DNA of 22,027 nt from JAQVYV01 sp964507305 (GTDB lineage Bacteria > Bacillota > Clostridia > Saccharofermentanales > UBA5734): the NCBI GenBank assembly GCA_964507305.1, contig CAZDPQ010000034.1, positions 1 through 22,027 on the forward strand, written 5' to 3'. The position numbers were made by a program, and so were the translations under genes. This document shows, one piece after another, positions 1-6,501 of the stretch (position 1 is the first letter of the stretch; each line of letters starts with the position of its first letter). The notes beneath the pieces were generated by a model. It searched no databases. It was not told the DNA's origin and saw only the letters and a list, made by a program, of their open reading frames with translations.

Positions 1-500
1 TGCGGTCCGCCGGTCACCGGGAACCGTGTGGTTGCCAGGACGTTGACGCACGGATCGACGTGAATGTAGTATTGCTCGCTTTTCACCGTGAAATCCTCCA
101 GCCCCGCGATGATGGGGGAAGAAGCGTTTTTCCGGATGTTGACCCGGTATTCCACGCCGTCATTGCCGGGGTGTGCCACCCACTGGGCGCCGGTGAGGAA
201 CTGCCATTCGGTACTGTCGCGGAACGCGTCGCACATGCCGCCGTGACAGCCGGCCATGCCGACGCCGGATTCCACCGCCGCCGCCGCGTTGACGGCATAC
301 TCAGGCCGGATCTCGCCCATGGTCCAGATCGGGATGATCAGATCGAATGTCTTCAGCTTTTCCGCATCGGCAAAGCTGTCCAGCGTATCGGAAACTTCCA
401 CTTCGAAAGCTTCGTGCCGCAGGATATCCTTGAAGATCCCGGACACCTGGACAGGTTCATGACCTTCCCATCCTCCCCGTACGATCAATGCCTTTTTCAT
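1..500 (-). CDS. ThuA-like domain protein (3' end cut by window edge)
   Basis: The reverse strand reads from ATG at 500 and stays open to the window edge, giving 166 codons. The protein opens with MKKALIVRGGWEGHEP. Further motifs are LIIPIWTMGEI, GMAGCHGGMCDAFR, GAQWVAHPGN and EQYYIHVDPCVNVLATT, which are typical of the ThuA (trehalose utilisation, glutamine-amidotransferase-like fold) family. Family members occur in sugar-derivative catabolism clusters. Their biochemical role is poorly settled, so no substrate is proposed. An AGGAGGA ribosome binding site (508-514 on the plus strand as TCCTCCT) lies 7 bases before the ATG and fixes the start. About 70 residues are probably missing, judging from the usual length of about 240. 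The gene is divergent from the AraC regulator at 658, which may control it. Family assignment is firm; function is inferred only from context. Confidence 0.9.
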   Translation of the reverse strand, partial: MKKALIVRGGWEGHEPVQVSGIFKDILRHEAFEVEVSDTLDSFADAEKLKTFDLIIPIWTMGEIRPEYAVNAAAAVESGVGMAGCHGGMCDAFRDSTEWQFLTGAQWVAHPGNDGVEYRVNIRKNASSPIIAGLEDFTVKSEQYYIHVDPCVNVLATTRFPVTGGP

Positions 501-579
501 CGATTCGTCCTCCTGTAACGTCAGATCCGGCTCCAGGCGCGCGGACGGCCGCGCGAAGAGTCCGGCCACCGACACCTCA

Positions 580-608
580 ATGCTATGTTTTCCAGGTTGA
601 CGCTGCAA
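580..608 (-). promoter_or_regulatory. Possible promoter for the ThuA-like gene
   Basis: On the minus strand TTGCAG (608-603) and TAGCAT (585-580) are separated by 17 bases, upstream of the ThuA-like start at 500. The match to sigma-70 consensus is only moderate. The 515-657 spacer also has to hold the promoter of the divergent AraC gene, for which I could not pick out a convincing pair of boxes. Confidence 0.3.
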
Positions 609-657
609 GCAAATAGTTGTATCGTTGTAGACAAAAGTTGACATTGGAGAAAACATC

Positions 658-1482
658 ATGTTCTTTTACGAAAGCGGAAGGTACGGAGAAAGCGATGTAT
701 TTTCATTCAGCTTCTGCGAAAATTTGACTTTTCCGCTCCACTTGCACCGCTGTTTTGAATGGATCTATGTTCTGGAAGGGCAACTGGAATCAGTAATCGA
801 CCAGGACCGTGTGACGCTCGGTCCCGGCGAAATGGTTATGATCTTTCCCCATCAGATGCATTCCTATATTACTCCTGAAAGTTCACGCGGGATCCTGTGC
901 ATTTTCGCTCCGGAGCATGTAAGTCTATTTGCAACGGCTGTCCGGAATAAAAAACAGCTTCATCCCGTTACTAGGCTCAGTCACGAAACCGATGCCTATC
1001 TGCTCGGCATGATACGGCAAAGCGAAGGCAATCCATACCGGATCAAATCTCTGCTGTATGCTCTCTGTGCCGAAATCAGCAGCACATCTGTTTTAACGGA
1101 TCGATGCATCAGCAGAGACCATGCGCTTCAGCATCGGATCCTCACACTGATCGAAGAGCACTACACCGAAGAGGAGTTGTCTCTTCAATCCATTTCCAGC
1201 AAGCTGGGATACCACTATCAATACCTTTCACGGTTCTTCAACAATCAATTCAAGATGTCCTTTCCCGAAATGCTGAACACCAGGCGTGTAGCCTACGCTG
1301 CCCATCTTCTTCGGAACACCGGCCGGAGCATCACGGAAATTGCCCTGTGCAGCGGTTTTGCCAACATACGATCCTTCAACCGCAATTTCCTGCAATTCAT
1401 AAAGACGAGTCCGGGAGAGTACCGGAGGATCGCTGCAGCCGGCGTTACGGGTTGCGAATATCCCGCGGTACGGTATACTTAG
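658..1482 (+). CDS. AraC-family transcriptional regulator with N-terminal cupin
   Basis: The protein has 274 residues. Residues about 15-90 form a cupin-type sensor: FPLHLHRCFEWIYVLEG, a GPGEM turn and FPHQMHSY. Residues about 160-265 form the two helix-turn-helix units of the AraC/XylS domain: LSLQSISSKLGYHYQYLSRF, then SITEIALCSGFANIRSFNR followed by SPGEYRR. The ATG is preceded by GGAGAA at about 646-651. It is divergent from the ThuA-like gene, the usual arrangement for an AraC activator of a sugar-responsive gene, so that gene is its likely target; the effector is unknown. Its codon usage is visibly more A/T-rich than the GC-rich genes that follow, which may reflect separate acquisition. 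Family is certain; target and ligand are inferred. Confidence 0.93.
   Translation: MFFYESGRYGESDVFSFSFCENLTFPLHLHRCFEWIYVLEGQLESVIDQDRVTLGPGEMVMIFPHQMHSYITPESSRGILCIFAPEHVSLFATAVRNKKQLHPVTRLSHETDAYLLGMIRQSEGNPYRIKSLLYALCAEISSTSVLTDRCISRDHALQHRILTLIEEHYTEEELSLQSISSKLGYHYQYLSRFFNNQFKMSFPEMLNTRRVAYAAHLLRNTGRSITEIALCSGFANIRSFNRNFLQFIKTSPGEYRRIAAAGVTGCEYPAVRYT
1452..1479 (+). promoter_or_regulatory. Promoter for the GT4 glycosyltransferase
   Basis: TTGCGA (1452-1457) and TATACT (1474-1479) are 16 bases apart and would start transcription near 1487, upstream of the GTG at 1521. The boxes overlap the last codons of the AraC gene, so the glycosyltransferase can be expressed independently of it. Confidence 0.5.
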
Positions 1483-1520
1483 AGTATCGGAGAGCCCGGT
1501 GCAGATACGGAGGGGAAAGC

Positions 1521-2669
1521 GTGATCGTCGGAGAGTATTGCGATGTGTATCCGCCCGAGCTGGACGGGGTCGGCATGGTGGTGAAAAGCTACGCCGAGGA
1601 GCTTTCGGCGATGGGCGACGACTGTTATTACATTGCCCCGGATTCACCGAAGCACACCGGAGAGCCTGCATTCAAGACACTGCTTTTCAAGGGGATCAAA
1701 GTCCCGAAGGAGCCGTACCATCTGGGGTTTCCGCTGCTGGACATCGATTACCGCATGACGAAGCGGAAGATCCCGTTCGACATCATCCACGCCCACAGCC
1801 CCTTCGCCGCCGGCGTCGAAGCCCTCCGGGTCGCGCGCAAGATGGACATCCCGATCGTCGGGACATTCCATTCCAAATACTACGACGACCTCTACAGCAA
1901 GACGCACAGCAGGATCATCGCGAAGACGGGCAGCCGGATCGTCGCCAATTTCTATGACAAATGCGATGAGGTCTGGACCGTGAACCACGCCACCGCCGAG
2001 GTGCTGCATTCGTATGGCTATGACAAGGAGATCCATGTCATGCCCAACGGGACCAATGTCTGGTACCCGACGGACGCCGACCGCATGGCCGCTCAGGAGC
2101 GTTACGGGCTCGGGGACGGGACGGTGCTCCTGTTTGTCGGCCAGATGAATTGGAAAAAGAACATCCGGAAGATCCTCGACGCGGTCCGTCTTTACAGCAG
2201 GGAGGCCCCGTGCAGGATGCTGATGGTTGGACAGGGGCCTTTCGAGGAGGAGATCCGCGGCTACGTGCGCGAGCTCGGGATGGACGGCATGGTGACGTTC
2301 ACGGGGCATATCGCCGACCGCAGCCGGATCATGCAGATCTACGCCAGGGCGGATCTGCTGATTTTCCCGTCGCTGTACGACAACGCGCCGATGGTCGTGC
2401 GGGAGGCGGCGGCGGCCGGCACGCCGGCGGTCCTGGTGCGCGGATCCTGCGCGGCGGAAGGGATCGTGGACCGGGACAACGGGTTTTTATGCGAGGATAC
2501 GGCGGAATCGATCGCGGAGGTCATCGCACGGAGCCTGCCGGTCGTGGACGAGGTCGGCGCGAAGGCGCGGCAGACTATCCCGCAGCCGTGGAAGGAGATC
2601 ATCCGCCAGGCCCGCGGACGGTACGCGGACCTGATCGAGCATCACCGGGTCATGGCCGGGCCGGGATGA
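1521..2669 (+). CDS. GT4-family glycosyltransferase (glycolipid-synthase-like)
   Basis: The protein has 382 residues and a GT-B fold. The N-terminal half has the family opening EYCDVYPPELDGVGMVVKSY (residues 5-24), IIHAHSPFAAGVEALRVAR (about 88-106) and GTFHSKYYDDLY. The C-terminal nucleotide-sugar half has FVGQMNWKKNI, GQGPFEEEI and the E-x7-E region at LYDNAPMVVREAAAAGTP. The pattern is closest to GT4 enzymes such as diacylglycerol glucosyltransferases, so transfer of a sugar onto a membrane lipid at the cytoplasmic face is likely but not proven. The start is GTG at 1521, preceded by GGAGGGG at 1509-1515. The open frame runs further back to 1104, but that part overlaps the AraC gene in another frame and shows no family similarity. 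There is no signal peptide. Confidence 0.9.
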   Translation: MIVGEYCDVYPPELDGVGMVVKSYAEELSAMGDDCYYIAPDSPKHTGEPAFKTLLFKGIKVPKEPYHLGFPLLDIDYRMTKRKIPFDIIHAHSPFAAGVEALRVARKMDIPIVGTFHSKYYDDLYSKTHSRIIAKTGSRIVANFYDKCDEVWTVNHATAEVLHSYGYDKEIHVMPNGTNVWYPTDADRMAAQERYGLGDGTVLLFVGQMNWKKNIRKILDAVRLYSREAPCRMLMVGQGPFEEEIRGYVRELGMDGMVTFTGHIADRSRIMQIYARADLLIFPSLYDNAPMVVREAAAAGTPAVLVRGSCAAEGIVDRDNGFLCEDTAESIAEVIARSLPVVDEVGAKARQTIPQPWKEIIRQARGRYADLIEHHRVMAGPG

Positions 2670-2737
2670 TCCGGAGCGTGTATCGGCAGAATATTTTACA
2701 TTCCTGAAGATCCGGCGGCCCGATATCGGCAAAACGG

Positions 2738-2766
2738 TTGCCGGAGCGCCGGTTTTTGACTACAAT
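2738..2766 (+). promoter_or_regulatory. Promoter of the WYL regulator, giving a probably leaderless transcript
   Basis: TTGCCG (2738-2743), a 17-base spacer and TACAAT (2761-2766) lie immediately before ATG 2773. The expected start point, about 7 bases after the -10 box, coincides with the ATG. A perfect inverted repeat (CGGCAA 2727-2732 / TTGCCG 2738-2743, 5-base loop) covers the -35 box and could be an operator. Confidence 0.65.
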
Positions 2767-2772
2767 AGCGTT

Positions 2773-3753
2773 ATGGAAAAACGATCCGCCTCCAATAAAA
2801 ACCGCCTGATCCTGCTGCTTCGGCTGCTGTACGAGAACACCGACGAGCAGAACCCGCTCACGGCCGACGAGATCGTCCGCCATTTCGCAGAGCATGGCAT
2901 CCGGGTGAACCGCCGGACGGTCATGGACGATCTGGCGTCATTGCCGGAGTCCGGGATCGACATCATCACGGAGCGGGGCGCGCAGAACCGGTATTTCTGG
3001 GGCGACCGGCAATTCCAGCTGCCGGAGCTGAAGCTGCTGGCGGACGCAGTGGCTTCGTCCAAGTTCATCACGGAGAAAAAAAGCGAAGAGCTGATCCGGA
3101 AGCTCACGGGTTTCGTGAGCAAAGGGCAGGCGGACTCGATGAAACGCCACCTTTATACGGCGAACCGGATCAAGCCGGACAATGAGCGGATCTATTACAT
3201 CGTCGACGCGCTCAACGAGGCGATCAACGCCCGGAGGAAGCTGCGGTTCCGCTATTTCGACTATACGTCGGACAAGCGCAAGGTTTTCCGGAATGCCGGG
3301 GAGATGTATGAGATCAGCCCGTTTGCACTCCTTTGGAACGAAGACCATTATTACCTGATCGGCCATTCCGATAAGCATGGCAAGATCGTCAAGTTCCGCG
3401 TCGACCGCATGGAGCAGCCGGAGGAGTCCGCCGGAGCGGAGGCGGCGCCGGTCCCGGACGGCTTCGACGCGGCGGATTTCTCCAGGAGCGTGTTCGACAT
3501 GTATGACGGTGAGGAGATCACCGTCGAGCTGGAGTGCGACCCCTGCCTGATGAAGGTCATCATCGACCGGTTCGGCGAAGACGCGGACACCGAGCCGCTG
3601 CCCGGCGGGAGTTTCCGCGCGCGGCTGCGTGTGTCCGCGAGCCCGACCTTTTACGGATGGGTGTTCCAGTTCGGAGGACAGGTCCGGATCCTCGGACCGG
3701 AGCCGGTCCTCCGGCATTACGAGGAAATGCTGGAGAGCGCGCGGCGAGGGTAG
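2773..3753 (+). CDS. WYL-domain transcriptional regulator (DeoR/HTH_11 type)
   Basis: The protein has 326 residues. The N-terminal winged helix (about 8-65) contains NRLILLLRLLYENT and RTVMDDLASLPESGIDI, in the style of HTH_11. The WYL domain (about 140-210) contains ARRKLRFRYFDYTSD, ISPFALLWNEDHYYLIGHSD and KIVKFRVDRM. The C-terminal extension (about 240-320), with FYGWVFQFGG and VLRHYEEMLE, matches the WCX region. WYL regulators respond to ligands such as nucleotides or nucleic acids and often control stress or defence genes, but here no defence gene is adjacent. The ATG has no visible Shine-Dalgarno sequence and sits at the predicted transcript start. The next methionine is at residue 51, inside the helix-turn-helix, so 2773 must be the start. 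The target is unknown; an inverted repeat over its own -35 suggests autoregulation. Confidence 0.92.
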   Translation: MEKRSASNKNRLILLLRLLYENTDEQNPLTADEIVRHFAEHGIRVNRRTVMDDLASLPESGIDIITERGAQNRYFWGDRQFQLPELKLLADAVASSKFITEKKSEELIRKLTGFVSKGQADSMKRHLYTANRIKPDNERIYYIVDALNEAINARRKLRFRYFDYTSDKRKVFRNAGEMYEISPFALLWNEDHYYLIGHSDKHGKIVKFRVDRMEQPEESAGAEAAPVPDGFDAADFSRSVFDMYDGEEITVELECDPCLMKVIIDRFGEDADTEPLPGGSFRARLRVSASPTFYGWVFQFGGQVRILGPEPVLRHYEEMLESARRG

Positions 3754-3772
3754 AGGGTCGCGGCAAATTGCG

Positions 3773-3829
3773 GCAAAACGAGTACATTTTGCGAAAACGG
3801 GTTGTATTTTCGATGCCGGGCACTATAAT
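3773..3829 (+). promoter_or_regulatory. Promoter of the riboswitch-lipoprotein cassette, with upstream inverted repeat
   Basis: TTGTAT (3802-3807), a 16-base spacer and a perfect TATAAT (3824-3829) predict a start near 3836, about 20 bases before the GEMM-I aptamer. Just upstream, GCAAAA (3773-3778) and TTTTGC (3787-3792) form an inverted repeat with an 8-base loop, and GCGGCAAA occurs twice. This may be a binding site or the weak end of the WYL transcription unit. Confidence 0.7.
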
Positions 3830-3855
3830 CAAGCTGTGCATAAGTTTTACGACTT

Positions 3856-3942
3856 CTGCCGATAAGGGCGACCCGGCCGAAAGGCCGGTCAGCAAAGCCA
3901 GGACCTAAAGGGAAACCCAGGGTGTACCGGTTACCGAAGCAG
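3856..3942 (+). promoter_or_regulatory. Class I cyclic-di-GMP riboswitch (GEMM-I)
   Basis: The closing stem CTGC/GCAG (3856-3859 with 3939-3942) encloses the GEMM-I landmarks in order. These are GGGCGACC, the tetraloop hairpin CCGGCC-GAAA-GGCCGG (3873-3888), CAGCAAAGCCAGGACCTAAAG, and GGTTACCGAAGC near the 3' side. The GAAA loop and the CCTAAAG receptor-like stretch are the expected tertiary contact. GEMM-I aptamers bind the second messenger cyclic-di-GMP and commonly control motility, adhesion and surface-protein genes in clostridia. The RNA lies between its own promoter and the RsgI-like lipoprotein at 3990, so that gene is the regulated target. Recognition is by consensus recall; no covariance search was run. 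Confidence 0.88.
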
Positions 3943-3956
3943 GGGGATGAGAAGAT

Positions 3957-3990
3957 CCTCCGCTGACGATGTTTGAAGGAGGTTTTTTTA
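3957..3990 (+). promoter_or_regulatory. Expression platform: SD-sequestering hairpin with T tract
   Basis: CCTCC (3957-3961) can pair with GGAGG (3978-3982), which is the Shine-Dalgarno of the gene starting at 3990. Seven T residues (3983-3989) follow directly. Forming the hairpin would both hide the ribosome binding site and look like a short intrinsic terminator. Which mechanism operates, and whether cyclic-di-GMP turns the gene on or off, is not decidable from the sequence. Confidence 0.5.
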
Positions 3991-5288
3991 TGCGTTCCAG
4001 AGAGAGAAACACCGTTCTTGCCTTGATGCTTACGATTGCCGTGCTTGCTTTTGCGCTGCCGGGATGTGCCGGCGTACCCGTCACGACCGCGGCGGAGTCC
4101 TACAAGGTCTCCCTCGACCTGAATCCCAGCGTCGAGCTGACGGTCACCGGCGGGACGGTGACGGCCGTCGAAGCATTCAATGATGACGGCAGCGTGATCG
4201 TCCTCGGGACCGATGTCTCCGGCATGTCGCTGTCCGACGCGGTCACGGCGATCGTGACTGAGATGATCGCAGGAGGCTACATTGCCAAGACGGAGATCGC
4301 ACCGTATCTGCTGATCACGGTATCCAATGACAGCGAAGCCAACCCTGCATTGTCCGATGCGCTCGAACAGGCGGCGGAAGCCGTGATCGAAGGCAGCGAG
4401 ATCCCGTGCAAGGTGAAGAGCACTTATGTTTCCGGCGAAGTGGAGGCGGCGAGCGACGCGCTCGGGCTGTCCATCGGCCGCTATATGCTGTTCAAATGGA
4501 TCGCGGACGAAGAGGGGATCACGGTGGAAGACGCCGTGGATTCCTACGGTCATCTTTCGATCGGCGAGATCATGGAGATGTTCAAGGACGCGAAATTCGC
4601 GTTCCGGTACCGCGACAGCAGTAAGGACGAGTCTGTATCCGGATCGGAAGACGAGTCCGGATTCCTGGGAACGCTCACACCGGAGCAGCTTGCGGTCGTC
4701 GAACCGCTGTTCGCCCAGCTGAAGGCAGACCTCGCGGCAGCCAGGGACACGTTCCATTCTACTTACAAGGCGATCCGCGATGCCTACAAGACCGGGCTGG
4801 AATCGCTCCGGGCTCCGGGGAAAAAGGACCATGAGGCCATTCAGTCCCAGCGCACGGCGCTGAGGGATACCATGCTGGCGGACCGCCGCGCGGCGATCAC
4901 TGCGAGAGCCGATGCGGTCGCGGCAGCCAGGGAGACATTCGTGCTTGGTCTGACCACCGCGGGGATCCCTCAGGAATTGCTCGGCAATTACTTCAACTGG
5001 CTTGACAAAGAAGAAAAATCGATCGAGAATGATGAGCCGGAGGAATCGGAAAGCGCGGAGTCCGAGCCGGCGGAATCCGAGATCGAGGAGTCCGGGTCTG
5101 AAGGATCGGAGATCGAGGAGTCCCAGCCCGAGGAATCGGAGATCGAGGAGTCCCAGCCCGAGGAATCGGAGATCGAGGAGTCTGAGCCTGAAGAATCGGA
5201 GATCGAAGAATCCGAGCCTGAAGAGATGGGAGAATCCGCGGCCCTCGGCGGTGATGAATACAACGCCGGCAATCACGGAAAACATTGA
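3990..5288 (+). CDS. Secreted lipoprotein with RsgI-like (Asn-Pro) domain and acidic repeat tail
   Basis: The protein has 432 residues. Residues 1-25 are a lipoprotein signal ending in LPGC, with Cys26 as the lipidation site. Residues about 37-200 resemble the extracellular middle domain of anti-sigma-I factors of the RsgI family: YKVSLDLNPSVELTV (Asn45-Pro46), VEAFNDDGSVIV, then LGLSIGRYMLFKWI. In RsgI proteins the Asn-Pro bond is an autoproteolysis site. Here the cytoplasmic sigma-binding domain and transmembrane helix are absent. Residues about 225-345 are charged and helical (possible coiled coil), and 364-413 are five EIEES-type decapeptides forming a strongly acidic stalk. The start is ATG 3990, because GAAGGAGG at 3975-3982 precedes it; an in-frame ATG at 3969 lacks a site. 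It sits alone behind a cyclic-di-GMP riboswitch and ahead of a strong terminator. Role unknown; a surface sensor or adhesion factor is a guess. Confidence 0.85.
   Translation: MRSRERNTVLALMLTIAVLAFALPGCAGVPVTTAAESYKVSLDLNPSVELTVTGGTVTAVEAFNDDGSVIVLGTDVSGMSLSDAVTAIVTEMIAGGYIAKTEIAPYLLITVSNDSEANPALSDALEQAAEAVIEGSEIPCKVKSTYVSGEVEAASDALGLSIGRYMLFKWIADEEGITVEDAVDSYGHLSIGEIMEMFKDAKFAFRYRDSSKDESVSGSEDESGFLGTLTPEQLAVVEPLFAQLKADLAAARDTFHSTYKAIRDAYKTGLESLRAPGKKDHEAIQSQRTALRDTMLADRRAAITARADAVAAARETFVLGLTTAGIPQELLGNYFNWLDKEEKSIENDEPEESESAESEPAESEIEESGSEGSEIEESQPEESEIEESQPEESEIEESEPEESEIEESEPEEMGESAALGGDEYNAGNHGKH
5079..5228 (+). repeat. Five tandem 30-bp coding repeats (EIEES decapeptide)
   Basis: Units begin at 5079, 5109, 5139, 5169 and 5199. 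Each starts with GAGATCGAGGAG or a near copy. Units 2 and 3 are identical and the others diverge at a few positions. All are in frame with the lipoprotein, so copy-number changes would lengthen or shorten the acidic tail without breaking the gene. Confidence 0.92.
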
Positions 5289-5333
5289 GCGGATGACCCG
5301 CCGCTGAGGCGGGGCCCTTTCTGCGGGCTGATC

Positions 5334-5379
5334 CCTCCGGATATCATGCTGCGAGCTGATGTCCGGAGGTTTTTTATTG
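5334..5379 (+). terminator. Rho-independent terminator of the lipoprotein gene
   Basis: A 13-base stem (5334-5346 with 5357-5369, one G-T pair) closes a 10-base loop and is followed by six T residues (5370-5375). It ends the riboswitch-lipoprotein unit and separates it from the ABC transporter promoter. Confidence 0.93.
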
Positions 5380-5413
5380 TGCTTTAATGGATAGGCCTGT
5401 CCGTTTTTTGATA

Positions 5414-5443
5414 TTGAATCGACACGGGTCATTACGGTATAAT
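5414..5443 (+). promoter_or_regulatory. Promoter of the ABC exporter operon
   Basis: TTGAAT (5414-5419), an 18-base spacer and TATAAT (5438-5443) predict a start near 5450. This leaves a leader of about 68 bases before the ATG at 5518 and argues against the in-frame TTG at 5449 as translation start. Confidence 0.7.
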
Positions 5444-5517
5444 GATCATTGTCACAAGGGGCGATGCCGGACTATAAGGGCAGGGCTGCCGATCGGGCGT
5501 CCCGGAACGGAGAGACC

Positions 5518-6450
5518 ATGATCGTACAGATGCGGGATATCGTCAAGCGGTACGGATCGCTTACCGCGCTGGACCATTTCAGCCTGGAGGTGGAAGAGGG
5601 CGAGGTCTTCGGACTCCTCGGCCCGAATGGTTCCGGGAAGACGACGGCGATCAATTGCCTGCTGTCCCTCCTGAAGTTCGAGAGAGGGACCGTGGAGATC
5701 TTCGGCAGCCCGATGACGCCGCATGCCTATGATATCAAGAGGCAGATCGGCATCGTAATGCAGAATGTCGCGGTTTTTCCGGAGCTTACCGTACTGGAGA
5801 ATATCAACTATTTCTGCGGTCTTTATGTGAAGGACAAGGAAGAGCGCAGGAAGCTCGTCGGTGAGGCGGTGGAGTTCGTCGGGCTCGGCGATTTTGTGAA
5901 ATTCGTGCCGAAAAAGCTCAGCGGCGGCCTCCTGCGGAGGCTGAACATCGCGTGCGGGATCGCTCACAAGCCCCGCCTGATCATACTGGACGAGCCGACC
6001 GTCGCGGTCGACCCGCAGAGCAGGAACAACATTCTCGAGGGGATCCTCGAGCTGAACCGCCGCGGATCGACCATCATTTACACGTCCCACTACATGGAGG
6101 AGGTCGAACAGATCTGCGGACGCATCGCCATCATGGACCGGGGACAGACCGTAGCGACCGGCACGACCGGCCAGCTCAAGGCCGGTATCGGCGTGGGCGA
6201 AAAGATCACCCTCGGGATCGAGATGCTGGGCACGGAAGAGCTGGAGGGTTTCCGGCGGCTCCGCAATATCACATCGGCCGAATATGAAAAGGGGCAGCTG
6301 AAGCTGAAATGCGGCCGCGACGGTAACAATCTCAAGACCGTGCTGGATCATCTGCATGCCAATGGGATCGAATACGGGTGCGTCACTTCCGAAGTGCCGA
6401 CTCTGAACGATGTGTTTCTGGAGATCACGGGGAAAGAGCTGAGAGACTGA
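5518..6450 (+). CDS. ABC-2 type transporter ATP-binding protein
   Basis: The protein has 310 residues. It has Walker A GPNGSGKT (35-42), a Q-loop glutamine at 82 (IVMQN), signature LSGGL (134-138), Walker B RLIILDEP with catalytic Glu159, and the switch histidine His191 in YTSHYMEE. The signature ends in Leu instead of the common Gln, a frequent variant in drug and lipid exporters of this type. The C-terminal 90 residues are the accessory region seen in CcmA/NatA-like exporters. It energises export through the two permeases encoded next to it. I chose ATG 5518, which follows GGAGAG at 5509-5514 and gives the normal family start (MIVQMRDIVKRYG). The substrate (drug, peptide, lipid or sodium) cannot be told. 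Confidence 0.95.
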   Translation: MIVQMRDIVKRYGSLTALDHFSLEVEEGEVFGLLGPNGSGKTTAINCLLSLLKFERGTVEIFGSPMTPHAYDIKRQIGIVMQNVAVFPELTVLENINYFCGLYVKDKEERRKLVGEAVEFVGLGDFVKFVPKKLSGGLLRRLNIACGIAHKPRLIILDEPTVAVDPQSRNNILEGILELNRRGSTIIYTSHYMEEVEQICGRIAIMDRGQTVATGTTGQLKAGIGVGEKITLGIEMLGTEELEGFRRLRNITSAEYEKGQLKLKCGRDGNNLKTVLDHLHANGIEYGCVTSEVPTLNDVFLEITGKELRD

Positions 6451-6501
6451 ATCCCCCGGGGGATGATGGCGGACCGGTCCGCCGGACGAAAGGAGACCCG
6501 C

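Noticed and set aside
1104..1520. N-terminal extension of the glycosyltransferase frame back into the AraC gene.
   Set aside because: The extension is out of frame with the AraC domain it overlaps and shows no GT similarity. A clear ribosome binding site and GTG at 1521 give the normal family start.
5079..5228. Regularly spaced 30-bp repeats, considered as a CRISPR array.
   Set aside because: There are no spacers between units, all units are in frame with the lipoprotein, and no cas genes are present.
3717..5432. A 571-codon open frame on the minus strand opposite the lipoprotein gene.
   Set aside because: It is a mirror of GC-rich coding DNA. It covers the riboswitch, terminator and repeats, gives low-complexity Leu/Arg/Phe repeats, has no ribosome binding site and resembles no family.
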